Positions 28,117-37,459 of a DNA stretch of 64,000 nt are shown in pieces (the first letter of the stretch is position 1; the number at the start of each line of letters is the position of its first letter). Source of the stretch: Adhaeribacter radiodurans (GTDB lineage: Bacteria; Bacteroidota; Bacteroidia; Cytophagales; Hymenobacteraceae); NCBI RefSeq assembly GCF_014075995.1, contig NZ_CP055152.1, positions 62,001-126,000 of the forward strand. The letters are read 5' to 3'. The notes under the pieces are model-generated. The model ran no database searches. It was not told the origin of the DNA and worked only from the letters and a program-made list of their open reading frames with translations. The translations under genes and the position numbers were made by a program.

Positions 28117-28563
28117 CTATATTTTAACTTGGCTACTAAACAATTTACCATCTGCATCACTGGCCAGCAGGATGGATCCCTGTAGTTGTTGCGGTTTAGC
28201 CTTCCGGTATTGCAACTGATAGGTAAAAGAAAGATGCACCTGCTTTTGACCTGCTACCCATTTCACTTTTTCAGAAGTGAACACAATTTTAGAAACCTCA
28301 AAGGGTTCGGTTTCAAACGCGGATCTTCTTTTGATGTCCCTAATTATAGCGGCTTTGGTTTGGCTCAAGTAACCTACTTCTGCGGTATTACTGTACCACG
28401 CTTCTTCATACTTAATTCTCCTAGCTCGCAAGTTATCATTGCGTTTAATATTGTTGACCTGGGTCGTGTTTTTTCCCTTAATTAAAACCAATAATGCTGT
28501 TGGGCCGGTAAAGCTCACTAGGGCAGCTCCGAATACCAGGATACCGATGTATTTTAGTTTCAT
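28117..28563 (-). CDS. Exported or membrane-anchored hypothetical protein
   Basis: 148 residues with an N-terminal hydrophobic segment (YIGILVFGAALVSFTGPTALLVLI) and a soluble C-terminal part ending in a beta-rich stretch (VHLSFTYQLQYRK). It may be a periplasmic protein linked to transfer, but neither sequence nor context proves it. It leads the two-gene unit with the 74-residue protein. Confidence 0.65.
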   Translation of the reverse strand: MKLKYIGILVFGAALVSFTGPTALLVLIKGKNTTQVNNIKRNDNLRARRIKYEEAWYSNTAEVGYLSQTKAAIIRDIKRRSAFETEPFEVSKIVFTSEKVKWVAGQKQVHLSFTYQLQYRKAKPQQLQGSILLASDADGKLFSSQVKI

Positions 28564-28652
28564 AAGCTGAATATAAAAGCATCATTGTAAATATGTCAGT
28601 TTTAAATAGAAAAGTGAAGGTTTTAAACACATTTTTTTTGCATTGAATAAAA

Positions 28653-28679
28653 AAAGCCTACCTTTTACGGGTAGGCTTT
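28653..28679 (-). terminator. Rho-independent terminator of the ardC-like gene
   Basis: AAAGCCTACC (28653-28662) pairs with GGTAGGCTTT (28670-28679); on the minus strand the stem is followed by a T-run. It lies just past the stop of the antirestriction gene. Confidence 0.8.
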
Positions 28680-28684
28680 GTATT

Positions 28685-29629
28685 TTAAACTTCTATTGCT
28701 TCGGTATCGTGTTGTTCTTGATCTTGGTGTTCGGGTTTGTGGCCCAGAATAAAACTAGCTGCCTTAAATGCTTTGGTGCTAGCATACATAATCATAGTTT
28801 TATCATCCTTTAGCTTCTTGATCCAACCCTGTAAATAAGCTACTGAGTTTTCGAAAACTATTTCTTTAATCCCGGTGAAAGCATTCAAGAAACTCGCTCC
28901 CATCTCTGCTACTAATTCTTCTTTGGAATAATTTATATCTCCAAATTGGGTTGCTTTATCTTCTTCGGTAAAGCGGTTCAACCTTATCTCGTGGCCAGTG
29001 GAATGAATTAACTCATGAAATAAAGTAGAATGGTAGGCCTGAGCATTGATGAAGGTTTTAATATCAGGCATCTGAACCTTATCAAAAGCCGGTAAATAGT
29101 AAGCTTCTGAACCACCGTGTTCTATCCGTGGCGCCGGTTCCGGATAATTATTTACAACATTCTGGCAAGCTTCTATAATTTGATTGTCAGTCCGCTCTAC
29201 ATCACCCGAAAGATTAAAACTTACACCTTCTACCTGGTCAATATTAAATACGGTCCAGATGAAAGGCACAAACTTGGTTTGCACTATATCCTTGGTTTCA
29301 CCGGCTGGAGTATTCTTCTCTCCAATTTTATTATTAAATATTTTCCAGAAGATAATCTGAGTGCCCTTTTCGCCTTTTCTCACATTACCTCCTAAATCTT
29401 TAGCCTGTTTAAAGGTTAAAAAGTACGGAGTTTTATATTTTCTTTTCCCCGTAATGTAGTTAAGGTAAAAAGCGTTAAAGCCTTCGTACGCACGATCCGA
29501 TACATAATTTTTAGGCAATCCATACGAGCTCCACGGCTTTTTCCAGAAAACTTTGCCTTGCTCTAATTGAGCGATTACTTCATTTGTTACTTCTTCGGCT
29601 AACTGGGTGAATTTTTGGTTAGAGGTCAT
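28685..29629 (-). CDS. ardC: ArdC-like antirestriction protein with zincin domain
   Basis: 314 residues. The N-terminal ssDNA-binding-like domain (KFTQLAEEVTNEVIAQLEQG ... KKPWSSYGLPKNYVS) is the ArdC N domain (DUF1738), and the C-terminal metallopeptidase-like domain has HELIH at 205-209 followed by E. ArdC proteins protect incoming plasmid DNA from restriction in a new host. Single-gene unit with its own terminator. Placement near oriT fits early expression after transfer. Confidence 0.9.
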   Translation of the reverse strand: MTSNQKFTQLAEEVTNEVIAQLEQGKVFWKKPWSSYGLPKNYVSDRAYEGFNAFYLNYITGKRKYKTPYFLTFKQAKDLGGNVRKGEKGTQIIFWKIFNNKIGEKNTPAGETKDIVQTKFVPFIWTVFNIDQVEGVSFNLSGDVERTDNQIIEACQNVVNNYPEPAPRIEHGGSEAYYLPAFDKVQMPDIKTFINAQAYHSTLFHELIHSTGHEIRLNRFTEEDKATQFGDINYSKEELVAEMGASFLNAFTGIKEIVFENSVAYLQGWIKKLKDDKTMIMYASTKAFKAASFILGHKPEHQDQEQHDTEAIEV

Positions 29630-30008
29630 TGGGGTTAGTTTTAAAGTGCTGCTGTTTGATTAATTACTTATACAAATATATACGTTTTAAACATAAATAT
29701 GTTCATTTCATACATATTTATTTATACACAAAATCAAGCACTTTTTCTTCCCTTTTGTAAAAAAATACATTGTTTAAGACTCTCAATTGTATGCCCGATT
29801 TTAAAATTTATTGAAGTAAGCTTTTTCTTTCAAGATTAAGCAATGCAGATAATTGTGAATAAAGTAATAAAAAAAATATTAGTAATATAATATTTAAGTA
29901 ACATTAAACATATTTAAAACTTTTAACAAAATATGGTTAGTAACTTTTATTATCGGTTAGTATTCTATTAATTTGAGGATTGATAGTAACAAAATATTAA
30001 AGCAACAA
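29630..30008. other. Divergent intergenic region with AGTAAY motifs
   Basis: Between the ardC-like gene and parA. AT-rich with several AGTAATA/AGTAACA units (for example at about 29833, 29880, 29896, 29938 and 29984) that recur downstream of parA and in the 34.6-35.2 kb region. No ORF. Confidence 0.5.
29673..29680 (-). promoter_or_regulatory. Candidate -7 element for the ardC-like gene
   Basis: Minus-strand TATATTTG about 44 bases upstream of the start fits TAnnTTTG. No clear TTG at -33, so tentative. Confidence 0.3.
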
Positions 30009-30779
30009 ATGAAAGTATTTGCCCTTCTCAATCACAAAGGTGGCGTTGGAAAAACCACTAGTACCATTAATATTGGTGCAGCACTTAATAGGGCAGGTAA
30101 ATCTGTTTTGCTGATTGACTTAGATCCACAAGCCAATTTATCGCAAAGTTTGGGCATTCAAGAACCAGCTCAGACGATTTATGGCATTATCAAAGGCGAT
30201 TACCTAGCTAGTGATGCAGTATTGAATATTAGGCCAGGGTTAGATGTGATACCATCGACCTTAGATTTAAGTGGTTCTGAAATAGAATTGAGCACTAAAA
30301 TTGGTCGGGAGCTTATTTTAAGGGAAGCAATTGAACCATTAAAAAAGAAGTACGACTTCATCCTGATTGACTGCCCTCCCTCGTTAGGTCTGCTTACGGT
30401 TAATGCCTTAACTGCTTCTGATAAAATTCTGATCCCGCTGCAAGCCGAATTCCTAGCTATGCAGGGACTTGCCAAAATGTTAGAAGTAGTTTCAATAATT
30501 CAGAAGCATCTGAATAAATCCTTAGAGTTAGGAGGTGTTTTCATTACCCAGTATGACAGCCGTAAGGTTCTTAATAAAAATGTATTTGATACTATCACAG
30601 AACACTTTCCGAAAAAAGTCTTCGCTACCAAAATTCGCGATAATGTTGCTTTGGCGGAGGCACCGGCTACTGGCCAAGACATTTTTACTTATAACAGTAA
30701 AAGCGCGGGTGCGGCCGATTATGAGTCATTAGCAGAAGAAATATTATCCAAACATACAAAGAAGAAAAGCACTAAATAA
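30009..30779 (+). CDS. parA: Plasmid partition ATPase ParA
   Basis: 256 residues from ATG 30009 (MKVFALLNHKGGVGKTTSTI), preferred over a TTG 36 bases upstream. Deviant Walker A KGGVGKTT (10-17), Walker A' LLIDLDPQANL, and Walker B FILIDCPPSLG are all present; no N-terminal HTH, so a short ParA (type Ib/Soj-like). It would segregate the plasmid by ATP-dependent patterning on the nucleoid. A small RHH gene follows after 34 bases as its partner. Confidence 0.92.
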   Translation: MKVFALLNHKGGVGKTTSTINIGAALNRAGKSVLLIDLDPQANLSQSLGIQEPAQTIYGIIKGDYLASDAVLNIRPGLDVIPSTLDLSGSEIELSTKIGRELILREAIEPLKKKYDFILIDCPPSLGLLTVNALTASDKILIPLQAEFLAMQGLAKMLEVVSIIQKHLNKSLELGGVFITQYDSRKVLNKNVFDTITEHFPKKVFATKIRDNVALAEAPATGQDIFTYNSKSAGAADYESLAEEILSKHTKKKSTK

Positions 30780-30813
30780 CAAAATAGTAAAAACATAAAG
30801 TAATATCAGTAAT

Positions 30814-31104
30814 ATGGCTAAGAAAAATTTCTCAGGCGGTTTAGGCAGCTTGCTACAGAAAACAACTGAAAAGGCGGAGCAGGAAAAAGAGCAGAATTCG
30901 AATCAAGCAGAAGAAGCTACAAACTCTACCGAGCGCCGCACTACATTAATTATAAGGGAAGATTACTTAGATAAAATTAATGCAATAGCTTATTGGGACA
31001 GAACCTTAATTAAGGACCAAGTTAATGCTGCTTTTGCTGCATACATAAAGCAATACGAAATGGAAAATGGTGAAATTAAGGTAGCTCCTCCTAAAAAGAA
31101 ATAG
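30814..31104 (+). CDS. Small RHH centromere-binding partner (ParB-like)
   Basis: 96 residues. A disordered Gln/Glu/Ala-rich N-terminus is followed by a ribbon-helix-helix-like C-terminus (RRTTLIIREDYLDKINAIAYWDRTLIKDQVNAAFAAYI). This architecture is that of small ParB/ParR-type partners of short ParA proteins. AGTAATA motifs lie directly before its start, a possible operator. It is expected to bind a repeat centromere, perhaps the AGTAAY cluster at 34.6-35.2 kb. Confidence 0.8.
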   Translation: MAKKNFSGGLGSLLQKTTEKAEQEKEQNSNQAEEATNSTERRTTLIIREDYLDKINAIAYWDRTLIKDQVNAAFAAYIKQYEMENGEIKVAPPKKK

Positions 31105-31137
31105 CAACTATTAAATTCTAAAGTTAAATAAGTTTTA

Positions 31138-31740
31138 AGTTAGTAATTCGTTAAACAATTTCTGCTGACGCTTTAGATTATCTTGTTTACTTGGTGTTTG
31201 GATATCACTTTCAAAATCACCAATGTGTGATACCAATAGGCCAAGTGATTCCGCTGAGAACGGGCTTTGGAGCATTTGCACTTTTTAGAACTCGTTAACA
31301 GTTTAAAACTCCTAGAGAAATCCTTGGTCTGCCATAGTTGCCATTACTGAGTTCGGCGACGAATAGGTTTACCAAATGGCCAGGATTGTTGGTGATACCA
31401 AAAGCAATGTCGTCGTTTATGGTAACTATCTTGAAATGTTTAATATAAAATATTTTAGCTTTATTTCTAGCCATTTAGCCAAGAATTTGTTATTCAATGT
31501 CAACAAGTTCAAGTAACTATTCTCTCGGCTAATGCTTACTTTATGATTGCTTTTTAGTGTAGTCAAAAATTTTTGACCGCTACGGTAGCCGAATTCACCA
31601 GATGAGGACAAACTATATTCTATAATTAAAGCGTTCTTGCCGAAGGCTAGCACTAATCACATTATGGTTTATGCTTCCTTGTCGGTCAGTTACGTTTGTG
31701 CAGATGTAATTGAAAGGTGTACTCAATAAAGATTCTATAT
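31138..31740 (-). pseudogene. Unidentified decayed gene
   Basis: Protein-like minus-strand segments occur in different frames in the right order: one reading STPFNYICTNVTDRQGS (~31700), one of 75 residues (31653-31426), one reading NDDIAFGITNNPGHLVN (~31400) and a last one ending SKQDNLKRQQKLFNELL at the stop near 31138. The breaks suggest frameshift decay of one gene of about 200 residues. I do not recognise the family. Confidence 0.4.
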
Positions 31741-31869
31741 ATTCCTTTTACTTTGACTAGAAAACTTTCGAGTAAGTTCCTATTCTTGGAAGTAACCGAA
31801 AATAATTTATTTAATTTACTATATATTAAGATTTGCTAAAATTTTTAGCCATTTAGAAGCTTACTTCAC

Positions 31870-31986
31870 TTATGAAACCTGTTTTTTCGGCCGGCCCAGT
31901 TTCCTTCCTTTATCAGATTTTTTTGACTTGATTTCCTTGATTCCATTGTTTGTGCCGAAATCAAACAACCTAATTTCCTTATTCAT
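31870..31986 (-). CDS. Very small basic protein with AT-hook-like tail
   Basis: 38 residues, starting MNKEIRLFDFGTNNG and ending GRKLGRPKKQVS. The GRPKK core resembles an AT-hook and the C-terminus is strongly basic. It lies immediately upstream of the iterons, so a DNA-binding role in replication control is possible. The short length keeps confidence low. Confidence 0.35.
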   Translation of the reverse strand: MNKEIRLFDFGTNNGIKEIKSKKSDKGRKLGRPKKQVS

Positions 31987-32071
31987 ATCCCAAATTTGTG
32001 AATATTTGAATTATTTGAATTATTTGTAATAGCCATATATCATTGATTACCAATTATATACTTGGTTTTCA

Positions 32072-32195
32072 AAACAGATTTCATAAGCCAATAAACAGAA
32101 ATAATAAGCCAATAAACAGATTCTATAAGTCACAAAAACAGATTTCATAAGTTAATTAAACAGATTTCATAAGTTAAAAAACAGAAATGTTTAAA
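32072..32195 (+). repeat. Iterons upstream of rep (candidate oriV)
   Basis: Five units of the form AAACAGATTTCATAAG start at 32072, 32093, 32114, 32136 and 32158 (21-22 base period, two helical turns) and a partial sixth at about 32179. They precede the initiator gene, as in iteron-type origins. Confidence 0.85.
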
Positions 32196-32236
32196 GTCTC
32201 TGTTTTTTCTCAAGCCTTTTATATAAATTGGGCTCC

Positions 32237-33163
32237 ATGGAACAGCTGGAAATTAAAGAAACCAAAATCCAGGTACGACATCATAATGTAATAACTAATG
32301 CCAGGCACGAACTCTCAGCGGTGCAGCTAGACATATACTTTATGATGCTCTCTCGGTTAAAGCCTGGTGATAGCAAGGACACCAAGTATATTATCAGTGT
32401 TAAAGAAATCGAGGAGTTAACCGGCCGACAATGGAATTACCAGCAGCTGCGGGAAGCTACTGCTGGACTGATAGGCAAGGTGTTCGAAATCGAAGAAGAG
32501 GATGGACTACTCCAGGTGGCCATGATGAGTAGCGCCAAATACCTAAAAGGACAAGGCCGCATTCAACTTTCTATAGCTGAAGATTTAAAGCCATACTTGG
32601 TAGACCTGAAAAATAATTTTACCAGTTTCCAGCTCTTCTGTGTACTTTCCATGACTTCCAAATACGCTAAATGGCTTTATGTGCAGTTTTCCAGGTGGAA
32701 AGATTTAGGTGCAATGACTTTCGAAGTGGAGCAGTTACGATATCGGCTAAACTTGAAAGACCCATCTGGTAAAGCTCCAGAACAATATAAGCAATGGGGT
32801 CAATTTAAGGATTATGTGTTAGAACCGGCTATTCGGCAAATTAATGAAGTATCAGATCTACGAGTGGCTTATGCTGTAACAGAAAAGAAAGGTAAATCCA
32901 TTCACAAACTTACCTTTACCATTAAGATGGTTTCCCAAGTACAAACGGTTATTCCTTTCGAGTCTGAAGAATTGGACCGGGAAGCAGCCCAGCTGAAAGG
33001 ACGTCTAAGGGACATTGGTATACTGGACACTAACCTTATCAACAAAATCCTTAATAGTACGGAGCTCCGGAAAAAAGCCAATAAATGCCTCTACGATATC
33101 TCACTTCGCCGAAAAGATATAAATAATCCAGGTGGTTACTTTCGGACAACACTGGGCATATAG
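32237..33163 (+). CDS. repB: Replication initiation protein, Rep_3/RepB family
   Basis: 308 residues from the ATG at 32237 (a TTG lies 9 bases earlier). The sequence ARHELSAVQLDIYFMMLSRL ... LTGRQWNYQQLREATAGLIG and the second winged-helix half (SKYAKWLYVQFSRWKD ... LKDPSGKAPEQYKQWGQFKDYVLEPAIRQIN) are the two WH domains of Rep_3 initiators. It should bind the flanking iterons and start plasmid replication, with dimers repressing its own promoter. Iterons on both sides support the assignment strongly. Confidence 0.92.
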   Translation: MEQLEIKETKIQVRHHNVITNARHELSAVQLDIYFMMLSRLKPGDSKDTKYIISVKEIEELTGRQWNYQQLREATAGLIGKVFEIEEEDGLLQVAMMSSAKYLKGQGRIQLSIAEDLKPYLVDLKNNFTSFQLFCVLSMTSKYAKWLYVQFSRWKDLGAMTFEVEQLRYRLNLKDPSGKAPEQYKQWGQFKDYVLEPAIRQINEVSDLRVAYAVTEKKGKSIHKLTFTIKMVSQVQTVIPFESEELDREAAQLKGRLRDIGILDTNLINKILNSTELRKKANKCLYDISLRRKDINNPGGYFRTTLGI

Positions 33164-33325
33164 CTTATAAAAGCTGTTTTTGCGGCTTATAAATCTGTTT
33201 ATGCCATTAAAAAAACAGATTTTATAAGTAGTATAACTTATTTATAAACTTATAAAATCTGTTTTTTTAATATTTAACTTATAAAACCTGTTTTTCGGTC
33301 CTTAACTTATAAAACCTGTTTTTTT
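33164..33325 (-). repeat. Second iteron array downstream of rep, mostly inverted
   Basis: Units of the form CTTATAAAACCTGTTT / CTTATAAAATCTGTTT appear near 33165, 33185, 33249, 33277 and 33305, the reverse complement of the upstream iteron, with one unit in the original orientation near 33213. They may serve handcuffing or a second origin. Confidence 0.75.
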
Positions 33326-33451
33326 TATTCAATTTTTTTAAGGCATCTGCAATCTTAATTTCTGATGTCTCAAAAGAGCCTTAATGATTAAATTACTTTC
33401 TATAACACAGTTTTCTTTCGACTTACGGGATACCAATGCTACTTCTAGGTT

Positions 33452-34132
33452 TTAAGCACTAACTAAGCGATTGTAGATTCTTTGCACTTGAACAGCCTGG
33501 AATGCCCCTCCCCTACTAGCTCTAAATCCGGCATTGTTTAGTTCCAAGGCAATATCTTTCCAGGACTTATTTTGTTGGCGGTGTAGCAGGATAAGCGCCG
33601 CCGCCCGCTTATTGTTTTCATTCGCTCTGGCCTTTTTTTTATTTACTGCCACTGCTAGAGTATTAGCTGTTTTATTTATAAAGGGAGCGCTTGCTTTCCG
33701 CCACTCGCCCAGCCGTTTGGTTTTTTCAGCCAAAGCATTAGCGGTTCTTAGGCTGATCAACTCCCGCTCCCGGTCAGCGATAGCCATAAACAAAGTAAGC
33801 GTAAATTTATCCAAGTTCGGAATATCACAACTCTCTAACCTACCGTCTAGTTCAGAATAAATCCAAAGCGCTTGTTCGGTGTTACGGCTTAAACGGTCAA
33901 TCTTGGCCACTACTAGCACTGCTTTTTCTTTTTTGCATAAAGCCAACGCCTGCTGTAACTTCGGTCGGTTGCTAATATCCTTGCCACTGACATTTTCAGT
34001 AAACTCGGCAATTACATTCTTGTCGGTGTAAAAATGGTCGAGGTAAGTTTGCTGAGATTGCAACCCCAATCCGGATTCACCTTGTTTTTTGGTGGATACT
34101 CTAATATAAGTAACGTACTTAGTTTCCTGCAT
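33452..34132 (-). CDS. Serine recombinase (resolvase family)
   Basis: 226 residues. The catalytic domain shows YIRVSTKKQ with nucleophile Ser13, then VVAKIDRLSRN and the long E helix (MAIADRERELISLRT). The C-terminal part ends with a helix-turn-helix (SWKDIALELNNAGFRASRG). It is likely the plasmid multimer resolvase: it lies between rep/par and a perfect dyad (34177-34222). An invertase role cannot be excluded. Confidence 0.88.
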   Translation of the reverse strand: MQETKYVTYIRVSTKKQGESGLGLQSQQTYLDHFYTDKNVIAEFTENVSGKDISNRPKLQQALALCKKEKAVLVVAKIDRLSRNTEQALWIYSELDGRLESCDIPNLDKFTLTLFMAIADRERELISLRTANALAEKTKRLGEWRKASAPFINKTANTLAVAVNKKKARANENNKRAAALILLHRQQNKSWKDIALELNNAGFRASRGGAFQAVQVQRIYNRLVSA

Positions 34133-34176
34133 GGGTAAAGTCTGCCAATTTTACAGGTAAATATACGCAATGATAA

Positions 34177-34222
34177 TTTAAATTACATTATCACTACGCA
34201 CGTAGAGGTAATGTAATTTAAA
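34177..34222. promoter_or_regulatory. Nested dyad upstream of the resolvase (candidate res/operator)
   Basis: Outer perfect arms of 14 bases (34177-34190, 34209-34222) enclose an inner dyad CTACG/CGTAG (34194-34198, 34201-34205). Located 45-90 bases before the resolvase start. Confidence 0.65.
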
Positions 34223-35480
34223 ACTTTAAGGGGATTTAGGCAAGTAGTAAATTAGAAAATTAACTCTTTGAGAAAAGGTAGTCCTTGTAGAACATTGCTG
34301 CCTGACGGAAGGAACTTTAAATATCAGCAGTTAGAAGGGTATCAAGTAAACCGCAGAATGAGAAACAACAAATACGCCAATCTAGTAATCGTGTTAGTAT
34401 ATTGGCAATTTACCTATTATAAAAAAGAAAACCGTTTACATCAGCCAGGAAGAAGCTCTTATAACTGAAGACCACATCTATTCCAATTAAGGCTACGAGT
34501 ACGCTAGTAGAAATTTAGCCTGTTTCTTAATTGATGAACTAACGCTTCCCAGAAGCACTTAGTTTATGTAAACATGATTACTTAATGATAAGTAATAAAG
34601 GAATATAACAACAAAGTAATATAAATAGTAAAACTGTATGGGGATACACTATCATATAGTAATACAGTAGTAAAGTAATATAAGTGTATAAAATTATTAT
34701 ATTATGTAATAATAAAGTAGCTATATATTAATAGTAATACTTACTTGTAAATAACGAATTATGATAGTAACATAAATAACAAAAATGCATATGTAATTAG
34801 CCTATAAATAATATCGGTAATATTAATAATTAAATAACACAAGTAACACTTAAATATCAAAGTAGTTCAACAATAAAATAATATTAGTAACTAAGTAAGT
34901 TTAATAACAAAATATTAAAATAATATAATGTAGGGAGAAGAAACGAAACTAAAAATTGGTTAATCCCATCTCTTCTCTCTTTAAATTTAGAAACTCTCTT
35001 TTATATTAAATCCATATTTGGATGTATAGCAGACTAGAATTACAAACCGCTAGCAGCACCAAGAATACTGTAATATAAGTAATATCTATGCTTATATTGC
35101 TAAATACTATTAATAATACAATATTTATAAAAACATAAAAATATTGTATTATTAAAAATACTTATGCAAAGTAGACTTTTAATAGCAGCAACAAAGTAAT
35201 CGAATATGTTTCGAATATATGCCTTATATTCAGTTGAATAAAAATATATTTTTCAACTTTATTTGATAATAAACCGTTTGCTCCTCCATTTTTATAGAGT
35301 CAGGCACTTGTTTAATTGATACATCAATTAAGGGTTACAAAAGGGAAAAGAAAATTCTAATCTATATACAAACAATTTGTTAGTGGGAGCTTGTCAATCT
35401 AGATAACTCTTTATGACATATATGAGTACCACGTTTCCTAGAGTATTTCTATCTGAAAGCTTTGAGGATTTAGAATAATT
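34223..35480. repeat. Non-coding AT-rich region with many AGTAAY motifs (candidate centromere)
   Basis: No convincing gene. From about 34590 to 35200 the stretch contains at least a dozen AGTAAT/AGTAAC units (for example near 34591, 34614, 34658, 34674, 34734, 34766, 34842, 34886, 35078, 35195), in one orientation. The same motif flanks parA and precedes its RHH partner. Confidence 0.5.
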
Positions 35481-35522
35481 TTTAACTTGAAGGATAAAAG
35501 CTTTATTACACGTACCAAGCTT

Positions 35523-36713
35523 ATGCAACACCTTCACATCTTTGTCGACGAATTTGGTAATACAAGTCTGAACTCAGAGAAAACTGGCAGTTTCTCTCAT
35601 TTTGTTTTAACAGCAGTACTTATTGAAGATGCCCAAATAGAACAAGCCCGAAGGATGCGATCGGATATTAGCCAGCGCTATTTCCAAGGACATCCCATTC
35701 AGTCCAGCCGTATTGCGAACGATGAAATAGGTTTCCAAAAACGACTTGATATTTTAAAAGAATTGCGGCAATTGGATTTCCTAGTACTTAGTCTAGTAAT
35801 TAATAAAAGTAAGGTAATAGGGGAGGGGCTTGACCAGAATACTATTTTTTACAAATACTTCAACCGCATCTTCCTACAGCAATTCCCTAAAAACTTTACA
35901 TCCTTCTCTATTCATGCCAACCAATTAGGGTGGCCGGAGTTCCGGCGGAGCCTACAGCACTATATCAATACGAAGGTCATTCAACGCGATTTATTTACTC
36001 CCGATCGGACCTACCAGTTGGTAGAGGATCGGTTGGAAGAACCATTAATACAACTAGCTGATTTTATTTCCGGTTGTTTAGGTAAAATTTATTGTACCAG
36101 CCATAGTCACGAAAAAGCCGCTTTCCTATTTGATTTGTTGCATGACCGCACTTTTGTAGATTTTTTTCCCTTTGAGAAAACTGATTTTTCAGTTTTTATT
36201 TCAGAGCAAGACCACGAAAAGAATCAGGTGATCTCCCGAATTGCGGCGCAGTCGGTCCAGGAAGCTTTAGTCAATCGTCATAAATTTTCGGAGGAAGCAC
36301 AATCTGTTCTACAATACTTATATCTCATGTTCCGGACTGCTCCGGACCGTCTCGTGGAGAAATATGAAGTTATTGATAAAGTTAAAAGAATGTACCCCAA
36401 CTTTACGGAGCAACAATTACGGGTATGTATTCAGCACTTGCGAGATCACGGAGTTCTGATTGTTAGTATCCAGGGCAAGTCCGGATATAAAATTCCTGAC
36501 AGAGTGGAGGATATTGTTGGCTTCTACAATCGTTACTTGAACAGCATAGTACCTATGATAAATCGCATTAATATCTGTAACCGTAAAATTCTAGTTAATA
36601 GCTTACAAGAAGTAAACGTACTACAAGCTAACTTAAATTATTCCTTACTCCCTGACCTTATTAAAACCTTAGATAAAAGTAAACAGCCTCATGCTCCTTT
36701 AAACCTGCTTTAA
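35523..36713 (+). CDS. DUF3800 protein with C-terminal winged-helix-like domain
   Basis: 396 residues from the ATG at 35523 (a TTG at 35487 would add 12). It begins HLHIFVDEFGNT, the DUF3800 opening with its Asp-Glu pair, and later has LIQLADFISG, the second conserved acidic block; DUF3800 is thought to be an RNase H-like fold. The last ~140 residues contain a helical/winged segment (LVEKYEVIDKVKRMYPNF ... LRVCIQHLRDHGVLIVSIQGKSGYKIP). Function unknown; DUF3800 genes are frequent in defence and mobile contexts. Confidence 0.75.
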   Translation: MQHLHIFVDEFGNTSLNSEKTGSFSHFVLTAVLIEDAQIEQARRMRSDISQRYFQGHPIQSSRIANDEIGFQKRLDILKELRQLDFLVLSLVINKSKVIGEGLDQNTIFYKYFNRIFLQQFPKNFTSFSIHANQLGWPEFRRSLQHYINTKVIQRDLFTPDRTYQLVEDRLEEPLIQLADFISGCLGKIYCTSHSHEKAAFLFDLLHDRTFVDFFPFEKTDFSVFISEQDHEKNQVISRIAAQSVQEALVNRHKFSEEAQSVLQYLYLMFRTAPDRLVEKYEVIDKVKRMYPNFTEQQLRVCIQHLRDHGVLIVSIQGKSGYKIPDRVEDIVGFYNRYLNSIVPMINRINICNRKILVNSLQEVNVLQANLNYSLLPDLIKTLDKSKQPHAPLNLL

Positions 36714-36811
36714 CTTCCATGACAAGTATTAATACCTCAATAAGCAACTTTGCATTTTCTATTTATCATAAAAGTGGTTATAAGCCAAAAAATGACTGCT
36801 CAAAGGAGAAT

Positions 36812-37219
36812 CTATTTGCTTTGGCTCAACCATTCCGTAGCTAAGGAGTAGTCGGCGAATATTTGCATCTGGAAAGAATTACTGATTTTTACATGCATCT
36901 GCTCGGCCGATAAGCGGGCCATCGATTCGGCACTAACTACGTGGGCAAAATAGGTAAGTCCTAAAGCTCTAGCCCGGGGAGTCCAATCCTGGGCAATCCA
37001 ATCGGTGGCATGATCCCAGGGACCTACTACCTGGCGGTTATCATTTAATAGCCGGAAGCAGCGATATTTTTGAATCATTTCTAAACAAGCATTTGCCCCC
37101 TGCATTACGCTTTCCAGGGTTTGATACCCACGCCAGTTGTTGTATACCCAGCCATGGAGGGCATCATAGCTAATGGATATAAAAATATTACCAAAAGTAT
37201 TGGGTAGCTCTATTTTCAA
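36812..37219 (-). CDS. Small STAS/SpoIIAA-like protein
   Basis: 135 residues. The pattern ISYDALHGWVYNNWRGYQTLESVMQGANACLEMIQKYRC ... LLNDNRQVVGPWDHATDWI resembles short SpoIIAA/STAS-like proteins common in Hymenobacteraceae. No transmembrane or signal segment. Role unknown; single gene. Confidence 0.55.
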   Translation of the reverse strand: MKIELPNTFGNIFISISYDALHGWVYNNWRGYQTLESVMQGANACLEMIQKYRCFRLLNDNRQVVGPWDHATDWIAQDWTPRARALGLTYFAHVVSAESMARLSAEQMHVKISNSFQMQIFADYSLATEWLSQSK

Positions 37220-37459
37220 GTAGCGTCATTTTAAAAGTATTAACTAACCAGCGTTATATCCCTCCGGCAAGTAAGATGCCTTCACTAGTAAACCATTTGA
37301 CGCCAAAGGAAAGATATAGGATAAAGGTACACATTCCAGGAGATATTTTGGTCTAAAATTTAATAACTGCTTCAGAGTCATCTTAAGGAAAACTTAGTTA
37401 TTCACTTAAGCGTAACTCCCCTGTATCATTTTAAAAGCCCCGTAAGTACGGGTAAAAAC

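Noticed and set aside
34268-34468. 66-codon plus-strand ORF
   Set aside because: No motif, unusual composition, and it lies in an AT-rich non-coding stretch.
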